Shown here piece after piece: positions 27,889 to 35,244 of a stretch of DNA of 64,000 nt. Every line of letters starts with the position of its first letter. Within the stretch, counting starts at the first letter, position 1. A model generated the notes under the pieces. That model searched no databases. It saw only the letters and a program-made list of their open reading frames with translations, and had not been told where the DNA came from. A program made the translations under genes and the position numbers. The stretch spans positions 1-64,000 of the forward strand of contig NZ_JADEWT010000017.1 of assembly GCF_015207505.1 (NCBI RefSeq). Direction: 5' to 3'. The stretch is from Tychonema sp. LEGE 06208 (GTDB lineage Bacteria > Cyanobacteriota > Cyanobacteriia > Cyanobacteriales > Microcoleaceae).

Positions 27889-28332
27889 ATGACTCGTCCC
27901 CGTTCATTTTTTGCCTTGATGATGGCGTTTATGATGGCATTTCTGGTTAGTTGCAGCAGTGTCGAAGCAAAAGTTCCGACGACTTACACAGCAGCCCAGA
28001 TCCAGCAAATTCAGCGCTATGCTCCTACCCTGACAGAATTCCGATCGCGCATGGATAAACTAGGAAACCTAATTCAAAACAGAAATTGGATTGATACCGT
28101 AACTTACATTCACGGGCCTCTAGGCGACTTGCGTAACACCATGAGAGCCGTGTCAGGCACTTTGTTACCCAAATCTCAACAACAAGCTGTTGATTTGACA
28201 AAGAGTTTGTTTGCTGATTTGGTAAACATTGACAGCGCTGCTAAAGCGAATGACTATGCGAAAGTTATGGCTAGTTATCAAACAGCGGTGAATCATTTCG
28301 AGAATTTCTTGCAGCTAATTCCTCAAGACTAA
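27889..28332 (+). CDS. psbQ: photosystem II lipoprotein PsbQ
   Basis: 147 residues. Lipoprotein signal peptide with lipobox LVSC (Cys22), so the mature protein is lipid-anchored on the lumenal side of the thylakoid. The rest is a four-helix bundle (TAAQIQQIQRYAPTLTEF, RNWIDTVTYIHGPLGDLRNTM, QQQAVDLTKSLFADLVNID, YAKVMASYQTAVNHFENFL), as in cyanobacterial PsbQ (CyanoQ), and the length is normal. It stabilises the oxygen-evolving complex of PSII. No clear Shine-Dalgarno; the ATG follows a heptamer repeat. Confidence 0.92.
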   Translation: MTRPRSFFALMMAFMMAFLVSCSSVEAKVPTTYTAAQIQQIQRYAPTLTEFRSRMDKLGNLIQNRNWIDTVTYIHGPLGDLRNTMRAVSGTLLPKSQQQAVDLTKSLFADLVNIDSAAKANDYAKVMASYQTAVNHFENFLQLIPQD

Positions 28333-28429
28333 TTGCTTTAGTTTGTAGGGTGGGCGCTGCATACCGAGATGGTGCGTGCAGTTATTGTAGGGTGTGCGGT
28401 GCGCGCCCTACGAAAAAATTATATAAAGT

Positions 28430-28459
28430 CTCAAGTCTCAAATCTCAAATCTCAAATTG
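28430..28459. repeat. CTCAAAT heptamers before oxidoreductase gene
   Basis: TCAAGTC/TCAAATC seven-base units run up to the ATG at 28461, as they do before psbQ. Confidence 0.7.
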
Positions 28460-28460
28460 A

Positions 28461-29513
28461 ATGGTTCGCGTTGCAATTATTGGTTGCGGTATTATCGGGG
28501 CATCGATCGCCTTTGAACTAAGTAAATTCCCCGAAGTCAAAGTCACAGTATTCGACAAACAACAGCCGGCACTGGGTTCTACAGGTGCGGCCCTCGGCGT
28601 TTTGATGGGAGTTATCAGTCACAAAACTAAGGGCAGAAATTGGCAGTTGAGGGAAAGCAGCCTTCAGCGCTACGAAACTTTAATTCCTGAATTAGAAGCA
28701 GTTACGGGGCGAAAAATTCCCTTTAACAAACAGGGAATTTTGATGCTTTGTGGGGAGGGAGAGGATTTAAGTAAATGGGAAAAACTAGCAGCAATTCGCG
28801 AATCTCAAGGTTGGAAATTGGAACTTTGGGATGTGCAACAAGTGCGCGATCGCCATCCTCACTTATCTGTCAACAATAACATAATTGCTGGGATTTATTC
28901 GCCGCAAGACCGGCAAGTCGATCCGACGGCGCTAACTTTGGCTTTGGTGGATGCTGCTGAACGCAATGGCGTAATTTTTAAGTTTGGAGTGGAAGTTGAA
29001 GGGGCCGCGATTGCTGCTAGTGGCGAGTTCGATCGACTAATTATATCCGCTGGCTTAGGTTCTGCGACAGTCACTGCATCCTTAAATCAATTAATTGACA
29101 TTCGCCCCGTGTTGGGACAAGCACTGCATTTGCGGTTAAAAAATTCCTTAGGAAACCCAGATTTTCGGCCCGTAATTACTTGCGACGACGTTCACATTGT
29201 ACCTTTGGCAAATCAAGAATTTTGGATAGGCGCGACGGTGGAATTTCCCGAAAACGGCGGGGAAATTCAGGCGAATGCTGATATGTTAGAAAAAGTGATG
29301 GCGAGGGCGAGATCGCTTTGTCCCGCCTTAGCCGAAGCTGAAATCCTCAGCAAATGGTCAGGATTGCGCCCGCGCCCGGAAAGACGACCGGCCCCAATTA
29401 TCGAGACGCTTCCGGGTAACAGCCACGTTCTGATCGCCAGCGGCCACTACCGCAACGGTGTTCTGCTGGCCCCTGCAACCGCGCGATCGATCCGAGAAGC
29501 AATTTTGCAATAA
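28461..29513 (+). CDS. FAD-dependent oxidoreductase, glycine oxidase (ThiO)-like
   Basis: 350 residues of the DAO family. The FAD-binding dinucleotide motif GCGIIGASIAFEL is at residues 8-20, followed by the acidic residue FDK for the ribose. The substrate domain has GQALHLRL and the C-terminal SGLRPRPERRPAPIIE and ASGHYRNGVLLAPATA segments typical of glycine oxidase/ThiO, which oxidises glycine to the imine used for thiazole synthesis. In many cyanobacteria ThiO is fused to ThiG; here it is separate. Other amino acid or amine substrates remain possible. Confidence 0.85.
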   Translation: MVRVAIIGCGIIGASIAFELSKFPEVKVTVFDKQQPALGSTGAALGVLMGVISHKTKGRNWQLRESSLQRYETLIPELEAVTGRKIPFNKQGILMLCGEGEDLSKWEKLAAIRESQGWKLELWDVQQVRDRHPHLSVNNNIIAGIYSPQDRQVDPTALTLALVDAAERNGVIFKFGVEVEGAAIAASGEFDRLIISAGLGSATVTASLNQLIDIRPVLGQALHLRLKNSLGNPDFRPVITCDDVHIVPLANQEFWIGATVEFPENGGEIQANADMLEKVMARARSLCPALAEAEILSKWSGLRPRPERRPAPIIETLPGNSHVLIASGHYRNGVLLAPATARSIREAILQ

Positions 29514-29564
29514 TTAACAAATGTTAATACAATCAATAAAGCCATTCATATATTCCCTCAAAAA

Positions 29565-30047
29565 ATGTCCGACAAACCTTTAGGAAAACCCCGCTCCTTG
29601 TGGCGAGTGATTTTGCTTTCTGCAGTCAGTTTGCTGCTATATTACGGCTGGTATAAATGGATTATCCAAGAAGAATTGCGCCACTATAACGGCACTGGTT
29701 GGTCGGGGACTCTTTGCTTGCTGCCCTTTGTTTTAGGAGTAGCCGTTCCCCAAGCTTTGCGGATATTTGACCCCGACGTTCCCGGATGGTTTGGTTGGTT
29801 TTCCTTCGTGGGAATTGCTTGGATTTACATCGTGCAGTTCAAACTTTACAACACAGTTAACGAACTTTACCGCCTAGAAGGAATCAAAGAACCCTTAACA
29901 GTTTGGTGGATTTTTGTCCCTGGTTTAAATTTAATTGTCGGCTTGCGGCAAATTCACTTTTTGAGCCAGTTCTGGGCGAGAAAACAGGGAATTGAAGTTA
30001 AGGACAACTTAGCAGAAAGCATTCCTTTTCTATCAGCTAACGCTTGA
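29565..30047 (+). CDS. predicted membrane protein, unknown function
   Basis: 160 residues with about four hydrophobic segments: VILLSAVSLLLYYGWYKWII, LCLLPFVLGVAVPQALRIF, WFGWFSFVGIAWIYIV and WWIFVPGLNLIVGL. A PGW-FGW motif and a VPGLNLIVGLRQIHFL segment resemble DUF4234-like proteins, but I cannot assign a family. It starts 51 bases after the ThiO-like gene on the same strand and could be cotranscribed. Confidence 0.7.
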   Translation: MSDKPLGKPRSLWRVILLSAVSLLLYYGWYKWIIQEELRHYNGTGWSGTLCLLPFVLGVAVPQALRIFDPDVPGWFGWFSFVGIAWIYIVQFKLYNTVNELYRLEGIKEPLTVWWIFVPGLNLIVGLRQIHFLSQFWARKQGIEVKDNLAESIPFLSANA

Positions 30048-30063
30048 TCTAGCAATCCTTGCA

Positions 30064-30212
30064 GAATTTGTGTATGTGTAGGGGTAGTGCCAAGATTGTC
30101 TACCCCCAGCATCAAGAGGACGGTTCCCTAGGGGATAGCTACCCTTGGGGAACGCGATCGCGATCGCCGCGCAGGGGGGTTTCCCTTACAAGAATTACAA
30201 AACTGATGAACG
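30064..30212. repeat. MITE-like repeat, copy 2
   Basis: Shares its ends with the element at 26761-26864: TGTAGGGGTA on the left and TACAAGAATTACA on the right. The interior is different and holds nested palindromes (TCCCTAGGGGA, GCGATCGCGATCGC). No ORF in the 30048-30323 gap. Confidence 0.5.
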
Positions 30213-30323
30213 AACTGCTATAGTTCTTTTGCCCTGATTGTGGAATGTTCGGTTTTACCTTTTTTTTGAATTCGCCAACAGTCTTTTGAAATCATCTCCG
30301 AGTTTTCTTAATAACTAACCATT

Positions 30324-31154
30324 ATGAATTATGACGAATCCGACTCACCGGCGGGTGTAGCTGACGGCGAGTCTTTAACAGTAGAACAGGCGATCGCCAA
30401 TTTGCACTCCCAAGACTACAGTCTCCGGTATTACGCTGCTTGGTGGGTTGGCAGATTTCGAGTCAAAGAACCGGCGGCGATCGCAGCTCTTATTGATGCT
30501 TTGCAGGAAGAGTCAGAACAAACAAAAATCGGCGATTATTCCCTATTGCGAAATGCGGCGCGGGCGCTGGGTAAATTGGGCGACAAACAAGCCTTACCGG
30601 CGCTGATTCGGTGTTTGGAATGCGCGGATTATTACGTGCGGGAAGCGGCGGCTCAAGCTCTAGAAATGCTGGGCGATATCGATTCCATTCCGTCGCTGAT
30701 GAAACTCTTAGATGGGGGCGTGGCCAGGGCCGTGCGTGTGGCTGGTAAATCGCACTTGGTGCAGCCTTACGACTCGGTAATTGAAGCTTTGGGCACGCTG
30801 CGAGCGACAGAAGCTATACCGCTAATTGCACCTTTTTTAGAGCATTCTGTGGAGCGGGTGCAGTACGCTGCAGCGCGGGCGATGTATCAGTTGACTGGCG
30901 ATCGCATTTACGGAGATCGTTTGGTAAGGGCTTTGAATGGGGATAATTTGCAGTTGCGGCGATCGGCTTTGATGGACTTGGGGGCGATCGGCTATTTGCC
31001 GTCAGCGCCAGCTATTGCTGAAACTTTAGCAGAAAATAGCATGAAATTGATTGCCCTCAAAGGAGTTTTGGAGCATCACCTAAATCAACAAACCTCTCTA
31101 TCTTTGTCCGATGAAGCTATCCAAGTTATGAACTTAATGGATAGTTTACTTTGA
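30324..31154 (+). CDS. cpcE: phycocyanin alpha-subunit phycocyanobilin lyase, CpcE subunit
   Basis: 276 residues, the usual CpcE length. It starts with a CpcE-type segment (LTVEQAIANLHSQDYSLRYYAAWWVGRF) followed by E/Z-type HEAT repeats (NAARALGKLGDKQALPALIRCL; YVREAAAQALEMLGD). CpcE and CpcF form a heterodimer that attaches phycocyanobilin to Cys84 of CpcA, whose gene is at 46847-47335. In many cyanobacteria cpcE and cpcF are adjacent or follow cpcD; here they are 13-16 kb from the cpc operon and 1.5 kb apart. A PecE or CpeY-type relative is the main alternative, but only phycocyanin genes are seen in this window. Confidence 0.87.
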   Translation: MNYDESDSPAGVADGESLTVEQAIANLHSQDYSLRYYAAWWVGRFRVKEPAAIAALIDALQEESEQTKIGDYSLLRNAARALGKLGDKQALPALIRCLECADYYVREAAAQALEMLGDIDSIPSLMKLLDGGVARAVRVAGKSHLVQPYDSVIEALGTLRATEAIPLIAPFLEHSVERVQYAAARAMYQLTGDRIYGDRLVRALNGDNLQLRRSALMDLGAIGYLPSAPAIAETLAENSMKLIALKGVLEHHLNQQTSLSLSDEAIQVMNLMDSLL

Positions 31155-31773
31155 CAAAAATTAGTTCATAACTGAAAGAGGATTGCTTTAGCGATTCTCA
31201 ATTATCTAGCATAGATTCAGGACACAGTAATACCAATTTGAAGAAATCGTCCAGAATAAGAAACTAGAGGTTTTCACCTGTAGGGAAACGGCACTGCCGT
31301 GTCCAGGCAGGAGTTATGCCAATGACCGATAATTTCTCTAGGGTTCATAACCGTAGAAACAATTTTTCACGCATAGTATAAATTCAGGACACAGCAGAGT
31401 AAATTCAGGATACAGCAGTGCTGTGTCCCTACCACATATCTGTATTTGAGTAAATTCAGGAAACAGCAATGCTGTTTCCCTACCGCATCTCTGTATTTCA
31501 GGCAATTGAGAACTATTTGAGCGGTTTTAGCCTGGTGAATCGGCGACGGATGGTTTGATGGAATGAGGGATGAGGCGATCGGCAATAATTTTGCTCAAAT
31601 TTCCGTAAAAATACTGATCTTAGTAGCTTGATTTGGTAAAATAACTGGTGTTAAAATCACCTTACCATCTGGATCGCTCCTCAGTTAAAAAAGTTTTGGT
31701 TTAGAAAATAGCGATCGCGGAATGCTGGGAGATGATTGTGTAGCGGCTAGAAGTATAAATCGGGGGATTCATC
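31155..31773. repeat. gene-free spacer with CAGCAxTGCTG hairpin repeats
   Basis: Contains three imperfect palindromic units: AAACGGCACTGCCGTGTCC near 31288, ACAGCAGTGCTGTGTCCCT near 31413 and AAACAGCAATGCTGTTTCCC near 31462, each starting near a (T)AATTCAGGA or TGTAGGGA context. These are a dispersed hairpin repeat. A minus-strand ORF over this area is made of repeat sequence and is not a gene. The last 150 bases before 31774 are AT-rich and may hold the promoter of the next gene. Confidence 0.6.
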
Positions 31774-32373
31774 ATGAACAACGATCCTTTTGAAGTCCAG
31801 GTGCAACATTTTGCCGCGCTTAAGTCCAAGTATCAAACAACAAAATATGAAGATTCATCTCCCTCTAGTCTTCTGTATCTCATACTGCAAAGAGCTGATT
31901 TAGAATATGCAATTACCGGCTTCGAGTGGGATTGGTTACGAAAGCATCAGCTTTTGGAAACAATAGAAGCTATCGAGCAACAGCCACAACGTAAAGCTGA
32001 AGAACGAAGAAAACTAGATGCTAAATTTTCTCAACTTAAGTCTAAATTTAAAGTAACCAGACATCCGCAACGGCTATCCAGTCCTTTATATCCTATTCTT
32101 TGGAAACTTGACTCAGAAAATCACCTAACTTACTTAGAAGTTAAATATCTGCAAGAACTGGGGCTTACTCAAACAGTTGCTATCGTTCAAGAGATGGCGC
32201 GATTTGCTGCACTAAAGGCTAAGTACCGAGCAACTCAATATCCAGATTGTTCGCTTGATAGCCCCTTGTATCAAATTCTCAAGCAACTGAATGCACGAGA
32301 AAGATTAAGTGATGTAGAGGCTAACTGGCTGTTCAACAACCAACTGGTTGATACTCCAATACGGTTCACTTAA
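31774..32373 (+). CDS. unknown protein with three internal ~57-residue repeats
   Basis: 199 residues. Three homologous units: FAALKSKYQTTKYEDSSPSS (from residue 12), FSQLKSKFKVTRHPQRLSSP (from about 86) and FAALKAKYRATQYPDCSLDS (from about 144). Each continues with LYxIL..L......L...E..WL....L and is helical by composition. I do not recognise a named family. The gene sits between cpcE and cpcF on the same strand, which may mean a phycobilisome link or simple insertion. The last five codons and the stop are part of an inverted repeat of the element at 32357-32503, so the original C-terminus was probably longer or different. Confidence 0.75.
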   Translation: MNNDPFEVQVQHFAALKSKYQTTKYEDSSPSSLLYLILQRADLEYAITGFEWDWLRKHQLLETIEAIEQQPQRKAEERRKLDAKFSQLKSKFKVTRHPQRLSSPLYPILWKLDSENHLTYLEVKYLQELGLTQTVAIVQEMARFAALKAKYRATQYPDCSLDSPLYQILKQLNARERLSDVEANWLFNNQLVDTPIRFT

Positions 32374-32503
32374 GACAGATCTCCCTGGCACACCCCTTAA
32401 AAAGGGGAGTAGGGGGTGGGACAAGAATGCCCTCAAAGTCCCCCTTTTTAAGGGGGATTTAGGGGGATCTCCGGGGCATAAATATGTTAAGTGAACCGTA
32501 TTG
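32357..32503. mobile_element. 147-bp MITE-like element with 17-bp perfect inverted ends
   Basis: Terminal inverted repeats CAATACGGTTCACTTAA (32357-32373) and TTAAGTGAACCGTATTG (32487-32503) are perfect. CTC flanks both sides, a possible 3-bp target duplication. The interior (GATCTCCCTGG, CCCCTTAAAAAGGGG, AAGTCCCCCTTTTTAAGGGG, GGGGGATCTCCGG) folds on itself and matches the element at 21905-22053. The left end overlaps the 3' end of the upstream CDS and provides its TAA. Confidence 0.7.
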
Positions 32504-32643
32504 CTCTTTAACCAAGATTGTCCTATTTCGAGTAGGGTAAGCTTTCCAAGTCGATCGCCGCGCCTCACCGACGCTGCAAAAAGTTCGATCGCGCGATCGA
32601 CCCAACCTACAATTACAATGATCACGGTAGAGCTTACAAATCA

Positions 32644-33270
32644 ATGGCATTAGAACTAATTCGCGCAGTCGAACAAGCAGATTCTTCCGAAGGCTTGTTA
32701 AACGCAGTCAAAGCACTGGCGGAGGCTCCTTCCAAAGAAGCAATTCCTACCTTAATTACAGTCCTCGGCTACAACAACCCCGGCGCCGCAGTTGCCGCCG
32801 TTGACGGGCTGATTCAACTCGGAGAACCCGCCGTACTCCCGCTTCTAGAACAGCTTGACGGCTACAATTACGGAGCGAGGGCTTGGGCTGTTCGGGCTTT
32901 GGCGGGAATTGGCGACCCCAGGGGTTTAGAGATTTTGCTCGATGCTGCAGCGAATGACTTTGCTTTGAGCGTGCGGCGGGCGGCGGCTAGGGGTTTGGGG
33001 ACGATTTGCTGGGAACTTATGCCCGCAGAACAAGTTTTAGATGCTCAAATTCGCGCAGTGAAAACCCTGCTGCAAGCGTCCCGAGACCCGGAATGGGTGG
33101 TGCGCTACGCAGCAGCGGGGGCTTTGCAAGCTTTGGCGGTTGCTGCAACTGTTCAACCGGATTGGTTAACGGAAGTTTTGGCCCAACTTGAGGAAATTGC
33201 CCAAAGCGATGAAACTTTAGCAGTTAGAGCTCGCGCAGTGCTTGCTAAGGAAAAATTGTCACCTGGCTAG
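32644..33270 (+). CDS. cpcF: phycocyanin alpha-subunit phycocyanobilin lyase, CpcF subunit
   Basis: 208 residues, the usual CpcF length, made of HEAT-like repeats: AIPTLITVLGYNNPGAAVAAVDGLIQLG, GARAWAVRALAGIGDPRGLEILLDA, SVRRAAARGLGTICW, WVVRYAAAGALQALA. CpcF works with CpcE as the lyase for Cys84 of CpcA. The 3' end overlaps the convergent DUF2103 gene by 12 bases. It is separated from cpcE by an unknown gene and a MITE-like insertion. Confidence 0.87.
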   Translation: MALELIRAVEQADSSEGLLNAVKALAEAPSKEAIPTLITVLGYNNPGAAVAAVDGLIQLGEPAVLPLLEQLDGYNYGARAWAVRALAGIGDPRGLEILLDAAANDFALSVRRAAARGLGTICWELMPAEQVLDAQIRAVKTLLQASRDPEWVVRYAAAGALQALAVAATVQPDWLTEVLAQLEEIAQSDETLAVRARAVLAKEKLSPG

Positions 33271-33552
33271 GGTTTGGGCGATCATCTCTTCCAAGTCCCC
33301 TTGACTGAGAGTGGTTAATATAAAGACTTCTTGTACGGTTTTGCCCTGTCTGGCAATGATTTTAAATCCCCCGCGGATGGGTACTGACACTCTTAATGTC
33401 ATGCGGGGGATGTGTCCTTTAACTTTGTTGATGACCCCCGGCGTAACAGTTTGAATGCCCATTTTGAGGGTGAGGCGCTCTAAAATTGGTATCAAACCGG
33501 GAAGGTGGGTAGAGTGATTCCAAACTAGGCGGCCTTTAGATTGTGGGTTCAT
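33259..33552 (-). CDS. DUF2103 family protein
   Basis: 97 residues, starting MNPQSKGRLVWNHSTHLPGL and containing VTPGVINKVKGHIPRMTLRVSVPI. This fits DUF2103, described as predicted metal-binding proteins, with His13 and His16 in WNHSTH as obvious candidate ligands. Function unknown. It overlaps the end of cpcF tail to tail. Confidence 0.7.
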   Translation of the reverse strand: MNPQSKGRLVWNHSTHLPGLIPILERLTLKMGIQTVTPGVINKVKGHIPRMTLRVSVPIRGGFKIIARQGKTVQEVFILTTLSQGDLEEMIAQTLAR

Positions 33553-33652
33553 GACTTTTGTACCAAATTCAACATACCCAGTCTAAGCCACCCCCTGGCC
33601 GAACCAATTTGAAATTCCTTCAATTTATGTATCAATAACGTTACTGTACGTG

Positions 33653-34123
33653 TCATTGCAAGCAAAGCGACGCCATCTCAAACCGAGATTTTTGAGTCCG
33701 GGCGCCCAAGCTGAGATTTTCTTTACCAAAATTGTCCTGTACTTTTTGATGTTTTGGGTTGGTAATTTTCGGTTTTTCTAGTTGAGTTGCGATCGCCCGG
33801 AACATTTCTGTGGCGCTGCAAGGTTTCTTGAGGTAGCCATCGGCTTTGAGTTCGATCGCTTTTTCTATTTCTGAACCCGTCATAAAAATAAACGGAATGC
33901 TGGCGGTTGCAGGGTACGATCGCAAAATCGCGAAAACTTCCAAACCGTTGAGTTCCGGCATCATCACATCAGACAAGATTAAATCGGGAATTTGGGCGAT
34001 CGCTAACTGGATACCGACTTGTCCGTTTTCTGCGCCTACAGCTTCAAAACCGTGCAATTGCAAGAGTTCTATAACGGTTGCTCGGATAAAGTTATTGTCT
34101 TCAATTACTAATATTTTTGGCAT
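33653..34123 (-). CDS. single-domain response regulator with short tail
   Basis: 156 residues. Receiver domain (1-120) with acidic Glu8-Asp9, phospho-acceptor Asp52 in LILSDVMMPELNG, the Thr in FIFMTG and Lys in LKKPCSA. A 35-residue polar tail has no recognised output domain. Such stand-alone receivers relay phosphate or bind partner proteins. No kinase is adjacent; the nearest are at 35245 and 13579. Confidence 0.9.
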   Translation of the reverse strand: MPKILVIEDNNFIRATVIELLQLHGFEAVGAENGQVGIQLAIAQIPDLILSDVMMPELNGLEVFAILRSYPATASIPFIFMTGSEIEKAIELKADGYLKKPCSATEMFRAIATQLEKPKITNPKHQKVQDNFGKENLSLGARTQKSRFEMASLCLQ

Positions 34124-34477
34124 TTATTTTAGTTGCCTCTCTACTTTATTTGTCTTGATACCTTATAATCTTTGCAGGTAAATTTTATAAATTCAATAGG
34201 GTTATTGCAAAAAACCGCTTTTTTCGGGTAAAGCGCGATCGCAGCTAGGTGCAGTATCTCATCAATTCGCCGCTGGGATGAGCGCGCCACTCCAAAAATC
34301 ACTAACCTGTTGCGGTATTTAGATTAAATTTTTAGGGCACCGCTCAAAGCAACGCCCCACTCCTTGTTTCCAGAAACATATTTGTTAAAACTAGACGCGC
34401 ACACCAGCTTATTCACAAATTTCGGGCGATCGGGTAAAATATAACCTGGTGTATAGCGATTTATTCAGGAACAGGAT
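34124..34477. other. gene-free spacer
   Basis: 354 bases between divergent genes. It has an AAAAAACCGCTTTTTT palindrome near 34210 but no ORF, RNA gene or repeat that I can support. It probably holds the two promoters. Confidence 0.5.
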
Positions 34478-34804
34478 ATGTCAGAATTTTTAGACTTTCT
34501 CCGACATCAGTTTGCCTACGTTGCCCTTGGCGAATTTAAACCAGGAAAATTCAAAGAAGCAGAAGAACTTTTTGAAAAAGCCGTTGCCACATATGCTACA
34601 GGTTTTAAGGGAGCGTACCTGCTGCAATTGCCCAATACAGACAAAGGTATTGCCATCATTTTTTGGGAAAGTGTAGAAGAGATGACCGCCAATCAAAGCG
34701 AAGCATATCAGGAAATATTGAAGCAGATGACTCCTTTGTTCGCCAAAATTCCCGACACAGATATTTACGAAATAGTTAGTGAAATTAAGCCGAAAAGTGC
34801 ATAA
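34478..34804 (+). CDS. ABM-like dimeric alpha/beta-barrel protein
   Basis: 108 residues. The pattern YVALGEFKPGKFKEAEELFEKA, GFKGAYLLQLPNTDKGIAIIFWESVEEM fits the antibiotic-biosynthesis-monooxygenase/stress-response dimeric barrel fold: a strand, a long helix, two strands ending in a (F/W)(W/E)S motif and another helix. Members of this fold do many things, from monooxygenation to heme degradation; no active site can be named here. AGGA precedes the ATG. Confidence 0.65.
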   Translation: MSEFLDFLRHQFAYVALGEFKPGKFKEAEELFEKAVATYATGFKGAYLLQLPNTDKGIAIIFWESVEEMTANQSEAYQEILKQMTPLFAKIPDTDIYEIVSEIKPKSA

Positions 34805-35244
34805 TTAAAAATTAGGCAACTGGCGCATCATTCCCATTCCCATCGGCATTTTTCGCCCTACTCCGCTGTCAAGTCCAAAATCTGCTAAACTATTATTTGC
34901 TTGATAGTAATCGGATCAATATAGCGGTTATCAAGCATTGTGAGGTATGCCCAAGGAGGCCTATGCCCTATGCCGCATAGTACCTCCTATGAGAGCACAG
35001 AAAGGCTATATAGAAATTAGAGTCTATCTTATGTAGGAAAACGGGCCGACCGCATCCGGCGGGGAGCTAGGCAAATAAAAAATTATTTGTCTAATACCAT
35101 TTTTGTAAAGATGTGCTATTGATGAAGTCTTAGCCCTCCCGAACTCGCGGGGGCTAATATCTAGCGCTACTTTATGAAATTTGTCTAACATTAATCATTG
35201 TAGCAAGACTTATTCACATTTCCATTACATTTTTGGAACTGCAA
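34805..35244. other. gene-free spacer with a GC hairpin
   Basis: No ORF of note. TAGCCCTCCCG (35131-35141) and CGCGGGGGCTA (35146-35156) form a strong hairpin with two mismatches. CAAATAAAAAATTATTTG near 35074 is a second palindrome. Either may end transcripts from the convergent genes. A short RNA gene cannot be excluded. Confidence 0.4.

Noticed and set aside
31367-31585. 72-codon minus-strand frame
   Set aside because: Built from the CAGCAxTGCTG hairpin repeats.
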